A DNA stretch of 41,920 nt from Oscillospiraceae bacterium (GTDB lineage: Bacteria > Bacillota > Clostridia > Saccharofermentanales > Saccharofermentanaceae), in NCBI GenBank assembly GCA_902764825.1, contig CACWXL010000027.1, forward strand, positions 1 through 41,920, given 5' to 3'. The translations under genes were made by a program, and so were the position numbers. Within the stretch, counting starts at the first letter, position 1; each line of letters opens with the position of its first letter. The notes under the pieces are model-generated. The model ran no database searches, had not been told where the DNA came from, and saw nothing but the letters and a program-made list of their open reading frames with translations. Shown one piece after another: positions 24,447-31,227 of this stretch.

Positions 24447-25142
24447 TCAGTCTTTCTTCTTTTTCTCGATCCTGTTGAACTGGGGTCTGACTTCGACCTC
24501 GGTCACAGCCGCGCCCTCGCGCATGTTGATAACGGACCTTACACATTCGGACGTATCTTCAGGGAGCAGGTAGCAACCCTCATCTTCTGAAGGCGTGAAG
24601 TCGGCATTCCTGTAGAGCTTGGTCCCCAGCGTAAGATCCGGACAGACCGTAACAACTCTTATGCCGGTCTTTCTTACTTCCTCGTAAAGGCTCCTGCCGT
24701 AGCTTCGAAGGCCCGCCTTCAGAGCGCCGTATGCAGCACCGTGTGTATTGATCCTAGTGGAAGTAACGGAAGCTATGTTTATGACCATGCCCTTTGTATC
24801 CTTGAGCTTGGGGATGAGTGCGGAAGTCAGGATCATGGGAGCCTCTAAGTCTGTCCTGCACATCTCCTTTATCTGGTCTGCCGTGTTGAACTCGGCAAGA
24901 CCGTAGTATGCCGAACCTGCCGCATTGACCAGCAGGTCGACCTTCTTTATCTCTGATATTTTCTTAAGAAGAATATCCGTATCTCTGATATCCAGTGATA
25001 TCCTCTTCTCGAAAAAGTCCGCGTCCTCAGGAAAGATCCTTCCGATTCCGTAGACCTTATAGCCTTCCGAAGAGAGCATCTTTGATATCGCAAGTCCGAT
25101 GCCGGATGACGCTCCGGTGACGATCGCTGTCTTTAATTCCAT
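24447..25142 (-). CDS. Short-chain dehydrogenase/reductase
   Basis: 231 residues with the classical SDR pattern: TGASSGIG cofactor motif at the N-terminus, NAAG in strand 4, the catalytic Ser in NIASVTS, and YGALK with catalytic Tyr and Lys. The loop after strand 2 (GIGRIF) carries a basic residue, which often indicates NADPH. The substrate is unknown. It overlaps the SPL-like gene by 10 bp and is the last gene of a three-gene overlapping unit, which suggests a common function with the nucleosidase-like and radical SAM proteins. Confidence 0.9.
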   Translation of the reverse strand: MELKTAIVTGASSGIGLAISKMLSSEGYKVYGIGRIFPEDADFFEKRISLDIRDTDILLKKISEIKKVDLLVNAAGSAYYGLAEFNTADQIKEMCRTDLEAPMILTSALIPKLKDTKGMVINIASVTSTRINTHGAAYGALKAGLRSYGRSLYEEVRKTGIRVVTVCPDLTLGTKLYRNADFTPSEDEGCYLLPEDTSECVRSVINMREGAAVTEVEVRPQFNRIEKKKKD

Positions 25143-26107
25143 GTGAAGATCTTCTCCCTTCCGATATGCTTTTCGAGCAGGCCGCAGACAAATGCCTGCA
25201 TCTCCTTATCAGTCTCAGGCTCATACTGGGCCACACCGTCTTTTATGACATAAGGATACCACGCGGTCTTCGAACCGGGGTATGCCCTGCGCATCTTATT
25301 AAGATAATCGCCGGAGATCCTGAACGTGCCGACGCTGACATCAGTGAGCTTCCCGAAGTCTATCCTGGAAGCCGCTTCGCCGATGAGCTTCTCATAAGCT
25401 TCTTTCCATCCGGTGATCTTTATTATGGGGTCGAAACAAAGCCTGACTTTTGCGCCCGCTTCTAACGCCTTCGCCGCCGCACTGATACGTGCGCTTAAAG
25501 GCGCGGTATAACGCTCAAGATCCGTGACCACTTCTTCCGGAGATAATGTGAACGCATAGATGACGTTAGGGATACTATCCTTCACTTCAACGGCTGCCTT
25601 CGTCCTTAACTCGACCAGGAGATCTTCATGCTCAAGGGCCGTTTCCTTCCAGAAATCAGCATGGCCGGTAAGACCGTTCATGGCAAGAAGGTCTGTATCG
25701 TATGAAGCACAGACGTACATAGGGCCTTCCTTAAGCTTTTCTTCCACATCCGCCCTGTAGTCTTCAAGATTTACGAAGACGACCATATTTGAGGACGGAT
25801 ACATGCCTTTGAGATAGCAGTATTCGCAGTCAAAAGGACAGTTCATCATGGAACTCGCGTAATAGAAAGCAGGCTGGCCGAAAGACTGGCACACCGGCGC
25901 GCCCTTGAAGATCCTGTTGCCGTCCCTTACCGCGATTATCAGTGCCTGATGTTCTTTTTGAAGAGGCGCATTCTGCCTCTTCCTGTCGAACACGTCCTTG
26001 TAGTGCTTGATCTTAATTACGTGCGCGTCCGGGATATTTGCAAGGATCTTCCCGGTCAGAGGGTACCCGTAAGCTCTTTCCTCAACGTAGATATGAGTAA
26101 ATCTCAT
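25133..26107 (-). CDS. Spore-photoproduct-lyase-like radical SAM protein
   Basis: 324 residues. The radical SAM cluster motif is CPFDCEYC at C90, C94 and C97, and YLKGMYPSS matches the SPL family. Spore photoproduct lyases repair thymine dimers by hydrogen abstraction, with a conserved Cys as H-donor about 45 residues after the cluster; here the region reads YVCASYDTD with C133, and whether this Cys aligns with the catalytic one needs an alignment. Orthologues that sit with a nucleosidase-like gene are probably not ordinary spore DNA repair enzymes. It overlaps the upstream nucleosidase-like gene by 26 bp and the downstream dehydrogenase gene by 10 bp. Confidence 0.85.
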   Translation of the reverse strand: MRFTHIYVEERAYGYPLTGKILANIPDAHVIKIKHYKDVFDRKRQNAPLQKEHQALIIAVRDGNRIFKGAPVCQSFGQPAFYYASSMMNCPFDCEYCYLKGMYPSSNMVVFVNLEDYRADVEEKLKEGPMYVCASYDTDLLAMNGLTGHADFWKETALEHEDLLVELRTKAAVEVKDSIPNVIYAFTLSPEEVVTDLERYTAPLSARISAAAKALEAGAKVRLCFDPIIKITGWKEAYEKLIGEAASRIDFGKLTDVSVGTFRISGDYLNKMRRAYPGSKTAWYPYVIKDGVAQYEPETDKEMQAFVCGLLEKHIGREKIFTWN

Positions 26108-26810
26108 CGAGAACCTCCCTTCCGGCCTTCTTGTCTTTTACAGGGATCCGCTCCTCTTCGCGCATTTTATCCAGAAGAGCCAGAAGCTCGTCTTCCCTTC
26201 CGGCCGCAGCGCAGTAATGCTCAATGTCTTTTAATTCGTTGCGCATATATTGTGTCAGGCGCAGCTCTTCGAAAATACTTTCCGGCAGGAATCCGTAATC
26301 TCCCGAAGTGCCGCCTGCAGTAAGGAGCTCTGCGATCTTCCTGATCTCATCAATGTGATCTCTTATAAGCCGGGTCACTTCATTCTTCGTGGGGAACTTG
26401 TCGCCGCTGTCCGATACGACTTTATAGATCGCGAGATTTGAAGGCGGGATCACCTTGAGAACGGCGTCACAGACCAGCGAAGATTCCATGTCGTAGAGCA
26501 TGCCTTCTTCAACTTCAGTAACGACTTCAGAAGATGTCGTGATGCTCATCTCTTCCGCGCCGGACTCGAAAAGGATATCCGGATAAAAACGTCTTCCGGT
26601 AACATTCGAGATGACCTGATTTATGAGATAGCCTTTGCCTATATCCTTGCCGGCACAGATGCCGACGTTAAGGACACAGTCATTTGGGGTTAATCCTGTT
26701 TTCGAGATCGTGCTTACGGCACATCCGCCCACGCCCGTAACGACGACCTCGCCGGGCAGTCCGGCAAGTGCTGATGCTTCGCATTTAAGAGCTGTGAGTA
26801 TATAAAGCAA
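26082..26810 (-). CDS. Nucleoside phosphorylase/nucleosidase-like protein
   Basis: 242 residues with a TTG start. The N-terminal LYILTALKCEASAL, LNVGICAG and the MLYDMESS segment match the purine nucleoside phosphorylase / MTA-SAH nucleosidase superfamily. The second half (about 160-242) is helical and charged and is not part of that fold. The catalytic residues cannot be assigned with confidence and the substrate is unknown. It overlaps the radical SAM gene by 26 bp. Confidence 0.78.
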   Translation of the reverse strand: MLYILTALKCEASALAGLPGEVVVTGVGGCAVSTISKTGLTPNDCVLNVGICAGKDIGKGYLINQVISNVTGRRFYPDILFESGAEEMSITTSSEVVTEVEEGMLYDMESSLVCDAVLKVIPPSNLAIYKVVSDSGDKFPTKNEVTRLIRDHIDEIRKIAELLTAGGTSGDYGFLPESIFEELRLTQYMRNELKDIEHYCAAAGREDELLALLDKMREEERIPVKDKKAGREVLDEIYSYLR

Positions 26811-26830
26811 GTGATAAACCCCGTTTGTTT

Positions 26831-26859
26831 TTGATAATTATATTATAAAGTGTTAATAT
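26831..26859 (+). promoter_or_regulatory. Promoter of trpS
   Basis: TTGATA (26831-26836), a 17-bp spacer and TAATAT (26854-26859), 31 bp before the trpS start. A minus-strand TATAAT (26842-26847) overlaps it and probably serves the divergent nucleosidase-like gene. Confidence 0.72.
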
Positions 26860-26889
26860 TAGTCGTCTTAAAGACAACGGAGGATATTT

Positions 26890-27879
26890 ATGGACAGATT
26901 ACTTACGGGCCTTCAGCCCAGCGGCTCACTTACGATCGGCAATTATGCCGGCGGCATCTCGCAGGTCGTAAACTACCAGAAAGACTATGAGACACTGCTC
27001 TTCGTCCCTGACATGCATGCCATCACGGTTCCCCAGGATCCTGATGCTCTGCACAGGAACATCATCAACGCTATCGCAATGTATATCGCATGCGGCGTCG
27101 ATCCCAACCTGCCGAACATGCACATCTACATTCAGTCGGAGAATCTCTATCACGCAAATCTGTCCTGGATCTTCGAATGCCACACACCTCACGGTGACCT
27201 GACAAGAATGCATCAGTTCAAGGCCAAGTCAGCGCTTCACGAAGCTTTCACCGAAGGCCTCGTAACATATCCTGACCTCATGGCTGCTGACATTCTTCTT
27301 TACGATCCCAAGTACGTTCCTACGGGAATCGACCAGAAGCAGCACGTTGAGCTCGCAAGAAATCTCGCTATCAGGTTCAACAACCGTTACGGCGAACTCT
27401 TCAAGATCCCTGAGCCCTTGATCCCTACGATCGGCGCTAAGATCCGTGACCTTCAGACACCTACGCAGAAGATGAGCAAGTCCACGGATAACCCGAAGGC
27501 ATCAGTCTTCCTTTCCGATCCCGAGAAGACGATCAGAAAGAAGATCATGAGCGCCGTTACCGACTCTGACGGCATCATCAGGTTCGACGAGGACGAGAAG
27601 CCCGGCGTATCAAACCTTCTTACCATCTACTCTGTATTCACAGGCTGCGCTATTGAAGACGCAGTTGCAAAGTTCGAAGGCGGCGGATACGGCGACCTCA
27701 AGAAGGCCGTTGCTGACGCAGTCGTCGAGAAGGTCGTTCCTTTCCAGGACAAGTACAACGAAGTGATCTCCAGCGGCATCATCGACGACATCCTTGACGC
27801 AGGCCGCGACTACACAAACGAGATCGCAAAAGAGAAGTACGAGCTCGTAAGAAAGGCAGTCGGATTCGGCAGAGTCTGA
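26890..27879 (+). CDS. trpS: Tryptophanyl-tRNA synthetase
   Basis: 329 residues, usual for bacterial class I TrpRS. The N-terminal GLQPSGSLTIGNYAG contains the HIGH-type site (TIGN), and KMSKS is intact in TQKMSKSTDNP. Charges tRNA-Trp in the cytoplasm. Start supported by GGAGG six bases upstream. Monocistronic, with its own promoter and a downstream terminator; no T-box is present in front of it, which is of note since many Firmicute trpS genes have one. Confidence 0.97.
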   Translation: MDRLLTGLQPSGSLTIGNYAGGISQVVNYQKDYETLLFVPDMHAITVPQDPDALHRNIINAIAMYIACGVDPNLPNMHIYIQSENLYHANLSWIFECHTPHGDLTRMHQFKAKSALHEAFTEGLVTYPDLMAADILLYDPKYVPTGIDQKQHVELARNLAIRFNNRYGELFKIPEPLIPTIGAKIRDLQTPTQKMSKSTDNPKASVFLSDPEKTIRKKIMSAVTDSDGIIRFDEDEKPGVSNLLTIYSVFTGCAIEDAVAKFEGGGYGDLKKAVADAVVEKVVPFQDKYNEVISSGIIDDILDAGRDYTNEIAKEKYELVRKAVGFGRV

Positions 27880-27911
27880 GGCTTAAAACGCAGGCAAGTA
27901 AACAAAAACGA

Positions 27912-27943
27912 AAAAGGAGATGAATACCTCATCTCCTTTTCCT
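27912..27943 (+). terminator. Terminator of trpS
   Basis: A 12-bp stem AAAAGGAGATGA/TCATCTCCTTTT (27912-27923 with 27929-27940), with T-rich tail TTTTCCTTTT. Confidence 0.88.
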
Positions 27944-28213
27944 TTTCCAAAATCTACTCCCTTATCGCCAATAAGTGCGTCTTGGGTTTTGTCAAAGCCC
28001 TTATTCCCATACTTTGACGTTCCCCTTACTCCAATTAGATTTTAAGAAATCCTAATATTTCCTGTCCATAAAAATCGTATATACCAAATTACCAAACAGG
28101 AAATGCCGGGGAAATATCCGATTTGTCTTTAGTGCACTAAAACGCACTCTGAAGCCGTCATACGCGGCATCACAGAGGTTTATGTGGGGTGTTTTCGAGC
28201 GCTTCGGAAAGCA

Positions 28214-28241
28214 AAAAGCCGGAAAATTCATTCCGGCTTTT
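28214..28241. terminator. Terminator of the OhrR-like gene
   Basis: An 11-bp perfect stem (28214-28224 with 28231-28241) flanked by T runs on both strands. On the minus strand it lies 57 bp downstream of the regulator stop codon. Confidence 0.82.
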
Positions 28242-28297
28242 TTAGTTCTCGATTTTAAATAGGCACCTTATTGAATGTCGTATCTTGGTCGGGTTAC

Positions 28298-28654
28298 TTA
28301 TTCTTCAAGAAGCTTATATAAAATCTTATATAGTGCCATCGCTTCACTCTTATCGAGCTTCACGCATGAACCGATCTTCACGGGCAGGTCCTTTGCTTTC
28401 TTATATAAAGCCTTGCCCTCTTCAGTGAGAGTAATAACAACTACTCTCTCGTCCTCTTCACTTCTGGTCCTCTTAATGAGTCCCTGCTTCTCCGTATTCT
28501 TAAGCATCGGGGTAACCGTACCGGTGTCGAGCATAAGTCTTCTGCAAAGCTCGCCTACCGTGATGTTGTCTTTCTCCCAAAGTACCAGGAACATTATGTA
28601 TTGCGTATACGTAATGCCCAGCGGCTTAAGGTGCGGCGTGTATAAGTTTACCAC
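28298..28654 (-). CDS. MarR/OhrR-family regulator
   Basis: The frame from a GTG gives 118 residues with a MarR winged helix: PLGITYTQYIMFLVLWE, LDTGTVTPMLKNTEKQGLI recognition region and RSEEDERVV wing. Homology clearly continues upstream in the same frame without an ATG, GTG or TTG: RRCLCFPLYAASRK precedes the GTG, and this is the redox-sensing N-terminal part of OhrR, with the sensing Cys in CFPLYAAS. The likely true start is the CTG at 28697-28699, which overlaps the gpx stop by CTGA, analogous to the common ATGA overlap. If so the protein is 133 residues. The extended start is inferred. Confidence 0.85.
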   Translation of the reverse strand: MVNLYTPHLKPLGITYTQYIMFLVLWEKDNITVGELCRRLMLDTGTVTPMLKNTEKQGLIKRTRSEEDERVVVITLTEEGKALYKKAKDLPVKIGSCVKLDKSEAMALYKILYKLLEE

Positions 28655-28695
28655 TTTTCTGGACGCTGCATAGAGGGGAAAACAAAGACACCTTC

Positions 28696-29238
28696 TCAGA
28701 TAAGACTTTCAACGCACTTTCTGACGTCCTTCATGTCAGCCGTAGGCTCGAACCTTGCGACCACATTTCCGCTCCTGTCGACAATGAACTTTGTGAAGTT
28801 CCACTTGATGTCGGGCTTAGAAGCATAATCCTTGTCGCTCTTTGCGAGCATCTTGTTCATGACGAGGGCTGTGGGACCCTTGCCGAATCCTTCGAAGCCC
28901 TTCTGCTCCTTAAGATACTTAAAAAGAGGAAGTGCGTTCTCGCCGTTGACGTCAGACTTCTTCATCTGGGGGAACTGTGTCTTGTACTTAAGCTGGCAGA
29001 ATTCGTGGATCTCTTCATCGGTGCCGGGTGTCTGTCCTGCGAACTGGTTGCAGGGTACGTCGATGACTTCGAATCCCTTGTCGTGGAGATCTTCGTACAT
29101 CTGCTCGATCGGCTTGTAGTGAGGTGTGAAGCCGCAGCCTGTTGCCGTGTTTACGATGAGGATTACCTTGCCCTCGTAATCCTTGAGTGAGATCTCCTCT
29201 CCCTTGGGTGTAGGTACTGTGAAATCATATATTGACAT
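28696..29238 (-). CDS. Glutathione-peroxidase-like thiol peroxidase
   Basis: 180 residues of the GPx family with the tetrad visible: Cys35 in NTATGCGFTP (Cys in place of selenocysteine), Gln in CNQFAGQ, and Trp-Asn in KWNFTKF. Bacterial Cys-type members reduce peroxides using thioredoxin rather than glutathione. The ATG at 29238 has GGGAG eight bases upstream; the longer frame to 29286 includes promoter sequence and is rejected. The regulator gene follows directly, so the pair resembles an oxidant-sensing auto-regulated unit. Confidence 0.92.
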   Translation of the reverse strand: MSIYDFTVPTPKGEEISLKDYEGKVILIVNTATGCGFTPHYKPIEQMYEDLHDKGFEVIDVPCNQFAGQTPGTDEEIHEFCQLKYKTQFPQMKKSDVNGENALPLFKYLKEQKGFEGFGKGPTALVMNKMLAKSDKDYASKPDIKWNFTKFIVDRSGNVVARFEPTADMKDVRKCVESLI

Positions 29239-29260
29239 GTTGCTTTCTCCCTTCGTTTTG

Positions 29261-29289
29261 TATTTGATTAAATTATATTGTGTCAAATA
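29261..29289 (-). promoter_or_regulatory. Candidate operator for the OhrR-like regulator
   Basis: A 7-bp perfect inverted repeat TATTTGA/TCAAATA separated by 15 bp lies 23 bp before the gpx start. It covers the promoter-type AT-rich DNA, as expected for an autoregulatory MarR-family site. The binding protein is inferred. Confidence 0.5.
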
Positions 29290-29339
29290 TAAATTGCCTA
29301 TCCCGATTTCCGTCGTTTAATGTTATTTTTCGGACATCG

Positions 29340-29367
29340 AAAAAGGCACCCCGGAAGGATGCCTTTT
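29340..29367 (-). terminator. Terminator of the epimerase-maf operon
   Basis: An 11-bp stem with one G-T pair (29341-29351 with 29357-29367), loop of five, then TTTTTCG on the minus strand. It lies 18 bp after the stop of the broken small gene at 29385. Confidence 0.8.
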
Positions 29368-29384
29368 CTTGATTATTTAAATAC

Positions 29385-29576
29385 TTATATGATTCCGTTT
29401 TCCTTAAGCCAGGCGGATACGTCTTTCGGCATGGATGAGCCCCCTGAATAGTGGATCGACAGGCCGTCTTCCAGAACCGCATCGGGTGCGAGCTTTGCGA
29501 TCGCCGTCAGGCTCTGTAAGCACTTCTCATGTTCTTTCCGAAATCAGTCCTGTATTTTGCCGTTTTTGAGTATCAC
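29385..29576 (-). pseudogene. Small gene interrupted by an in-frame TGA
   Basis: Beginning at a GTG that shares a base with the stop of the membrane protein gene, a 63-codon frame runs to TAA and ends 18 bp before a terminator. Codon 11 is TGA. The product would read VILKNGKIQD, then TGA, then FRKEHEKCLQS and on to DVSAWLKENGII. Both sides of the TGA look coding. I read this as a nonsense mutation (perhaps TGG to TGA) or sequence error; stop-codon recoding has no support from a visible SECIS-like hairpin. The family is not recognised. Confidence 0.5.
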
Positions 29577-30166
29577 TAATTCTCGTTCGGATATACCAGA
29601 CGCCTGTCGGTATCGAACCACTCTGCTACCGTTCTGAATGCTTTAACGATGAACTTGCCGCTCTCGGTGATCGAGTAGGAGCCGTCGGGATTCTGCTTGA
29701 TGGTGCCTGTCTCGACCTGCTCGTTGAAACGCTTTTCGAATGCGCCGTAATCGGTTACATATTTTGATGTGAACACTTCTCCGACGGATTCCTGGGTGAA
29801 CGTCTGATCGGAATTCTCTTCCATGTAGCTTAACATGAATACCGATACGGAACGCTCGACCGTGACCGGAACGAGTACAAAGAGGACCGTATTAACGCAG
29901 CAGAATATAACGAACATCATTATGATGTCCCTGACCGTGATAAAGCCCCAGAATTTTCTGATAATGCCCATGACGACCGCAGCGACTATGCCTGTAATTA
30001 CGATGAATGCGATTCCCCTGTACATGAGGACTTCCATGTTCTTCAAAAGTCCCGTGTGGAATAATCCTACAAACATTACCGAACATACGAGATAAATAAG
30101 AATATATATTCCTATGAGTCCCAGTACGTTGCCTACAGTTCCGCCGCTCTTGCTGGTCTTAGTCAT
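29576..30166 (-). CDS. Membrane protein of unknown function
   Basis: 196 residues with about four hydrophobic helices in the first ~110 residues, then a hydrophilic ~80-residue domain ending GKFIVKAFRTVAEWFDTDRRLVYPNEN region. I do not recognise it. The ATG overlaps the stop of the upstream zinc-ribbon gene by 8 bp, so it is co-translated. The next frame (broken small gene) overlaps its stop by one base. Confidence 0.8.
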   Translation of the reverse strand: MTKTSKSGGTVGNVLGLIGIYILIYLVCSVMFVGLFHTGLLKNMEVLMYRGIAFIVITGIVAAVVMGIIRKFWGFITVRDIIMMFVIFCCVNTVLFVLVPVTVERSVSVFMLSYMEENSDQTFTQESVGEVFTSKYVTDYGAFEKRFNEQVETGTIKQNPDGSYSITESGKFIVKAFRTVAEWFDTDRRLVYPNEN

Positions 30167-30557
30167 TACCGTTTTCCCCGCTTTTTTTCTTTATGTCTTC
30201 AGTCGCAAGAGCCTTAGCCTTCTCGATCGGATCTGCAATATATGCGATGCCGCTCTGGCTTATCTGGATCGCAGTTCCGCAGAACTGGCAAAATCCTGTA
30301 GAGTCTTTTCTGATACGGTTGCCTGTGGAACCGCAGTTAGGGCATTCGACAGCAACGCTCGCACGCGCGATCTCATCTTCGAGCATCGTTCTCCTGTGTC
30401 TTGCATTCTCTTCTATTGCTTTCTCTCTTGAAGCTTCAGCCTGAAGACGCGCCCTCTCGGATGCTGTCCTTGAACGCTCGATCTCCTGCTGCTTTAGAAT
30501 GTGATCGCTTACTCTGAAGCCGATTCTTACTAAACTGCCTAATCCTATCCCAAACAT
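30159..30557 (-). CDS. Coiled-coil zinc-ribbon protein
   Basis: 132 residues. Residues about 20-75 are highly charged and helical (repeated Glu, Arg and Ala), a probable coiled coil; residues about 75-100 hold two CxxC pairs (CPNCGS and CQFCGT) forming a zinc ribbon. The ATG at 30557 has AAAGGAGG six bases upstream; an ATG at 30584 lacks one. Function unknown. It lies 37 bp after maf and overlaps the membrane protein gene. Confidence 0.82.
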   Translation of the reverse strand: MFGIGLGSLVRIGFRVSDHILKQQEIERSRTASERARLQAEASREKAIEENARHRRTMLEDEIARASVAVECPNCGSTGNRIRKDSTGFCQFCGTAIQISQSGIAYIADPIEKAKALATEDIKKKSGENGND

Positions 30558-30594
30558 AGTATTCCTCCTTTGGAACCTATACATATTCCAACGA

Positions 30595-31227
30595 TTATTT
30601 TACCATGTTTGCCAGTTCTCTTGCCAGTCTTGAGACGGGGAATCCGACGACGTTAGCGTAGTCTCCGTCAATCCTTTTGACCAGGAGCGCGCCCATGTCC
30701 TGAATGCCGTATCCGCCCGCTTTATCGAAAGGCGAGCCGGTATCTATATAATCTGAGATCAGCTTTCTCTGATAGTCGTCCAGGCTGTTAAATTCCACAA
30801 GCGTCTCTTCGGTAAATGTCTTTTTGTTCCCGCCCTCGAAAACAGCGACTCCGGTCGCGACCACATGCGTATGGCCGGACAGAAGCGAAAGCATATTTAC
30901 CGCTTCCTCCCTGTCAGCAGGTTTTCCGAAGATGATGTTGTCTAATATGACCGAAGTATCTGCGCCTATTACGATCGAATTCTCCTTCTCCTCATCAGTA
31001 AGAGAATCGAAAACAGCCTTAGCCTTTATCTCAGCTAAGTGCTCGCTTACCTTGAGCGCCGGAACTCCGTCTTCTTCCATCTTTATCTCTGCGGCACGTT
31101 CGTCGACGTCAGCAGTGATCACTTCGAATCTGTCAGTGATCAAAGACAGCAATTCGCGCCTCCTGGGAGACGCGCTTGCTAGGATTATTCTCTTGTCATT
31201 CTTAAAAGAATTCACGCTGCTTATCAC
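30595..31227 (-). CDS. maf: Maf-family nucleotide pyrophosphatase
   Basis: 210 residues, standard for Maf. The signature ILASASPRRRELL, the catalytic Asp in GADTSVIL, and the YRKL-type ISDYIDTGSPFDKAGGYGIQ segment are all present. Maf proteins hydrolyse non-canonical or dTTP/UTP nucleotides to monophosphates and are linked to septum inhibition in Bacillus. The ATG overlaps the stop of the epimerase-like gene by 4 bp. Confidence 0.95.
   Translation of the reverse strand: MISSVNSFKNDKRIILASASPRRRELLSLITDRFEVITADVDERAAEIKMEEDGVPALKVSEHLAEIKAKAVFDSLTDEEKENSIVIGADTSVILDNIIFGKPADREEAVNMLSLLSGHTHVVATGVAVFEGGNKKTFTEETLVEFNSLDDYQRKLISDYIDTGSPFDKAGGYGIQDMGALLVKRIDGDYANVVGFPVSRLARELANMVK

Larger units (their letters stand above)
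27880..28297. other. Intergenic region after trpS
   Basis: About 418 bp. It contains the trpS terminator, an inverted repeat ATTTCCTGT/ACAGGAAAT (28057-28065 with 28096-28104), and a terminator of the OhrR-like gene. I see no convincing gene. Confidence 0.6.

Noticed and set aside
29273..29482. 69-residue minus-strand frame
   Set aside because: It runs across a terminator, the gpx promoter area and the broken small gene; its composition is not protein-like.
29544..29546. TGA as selenocysteine in the small gene at 29385
   Set aside because: No convincing SECIS-like hairpin follows, the context is not a redox motif and no selenocysteine genes are in the window; nonsense mutation is simpler.
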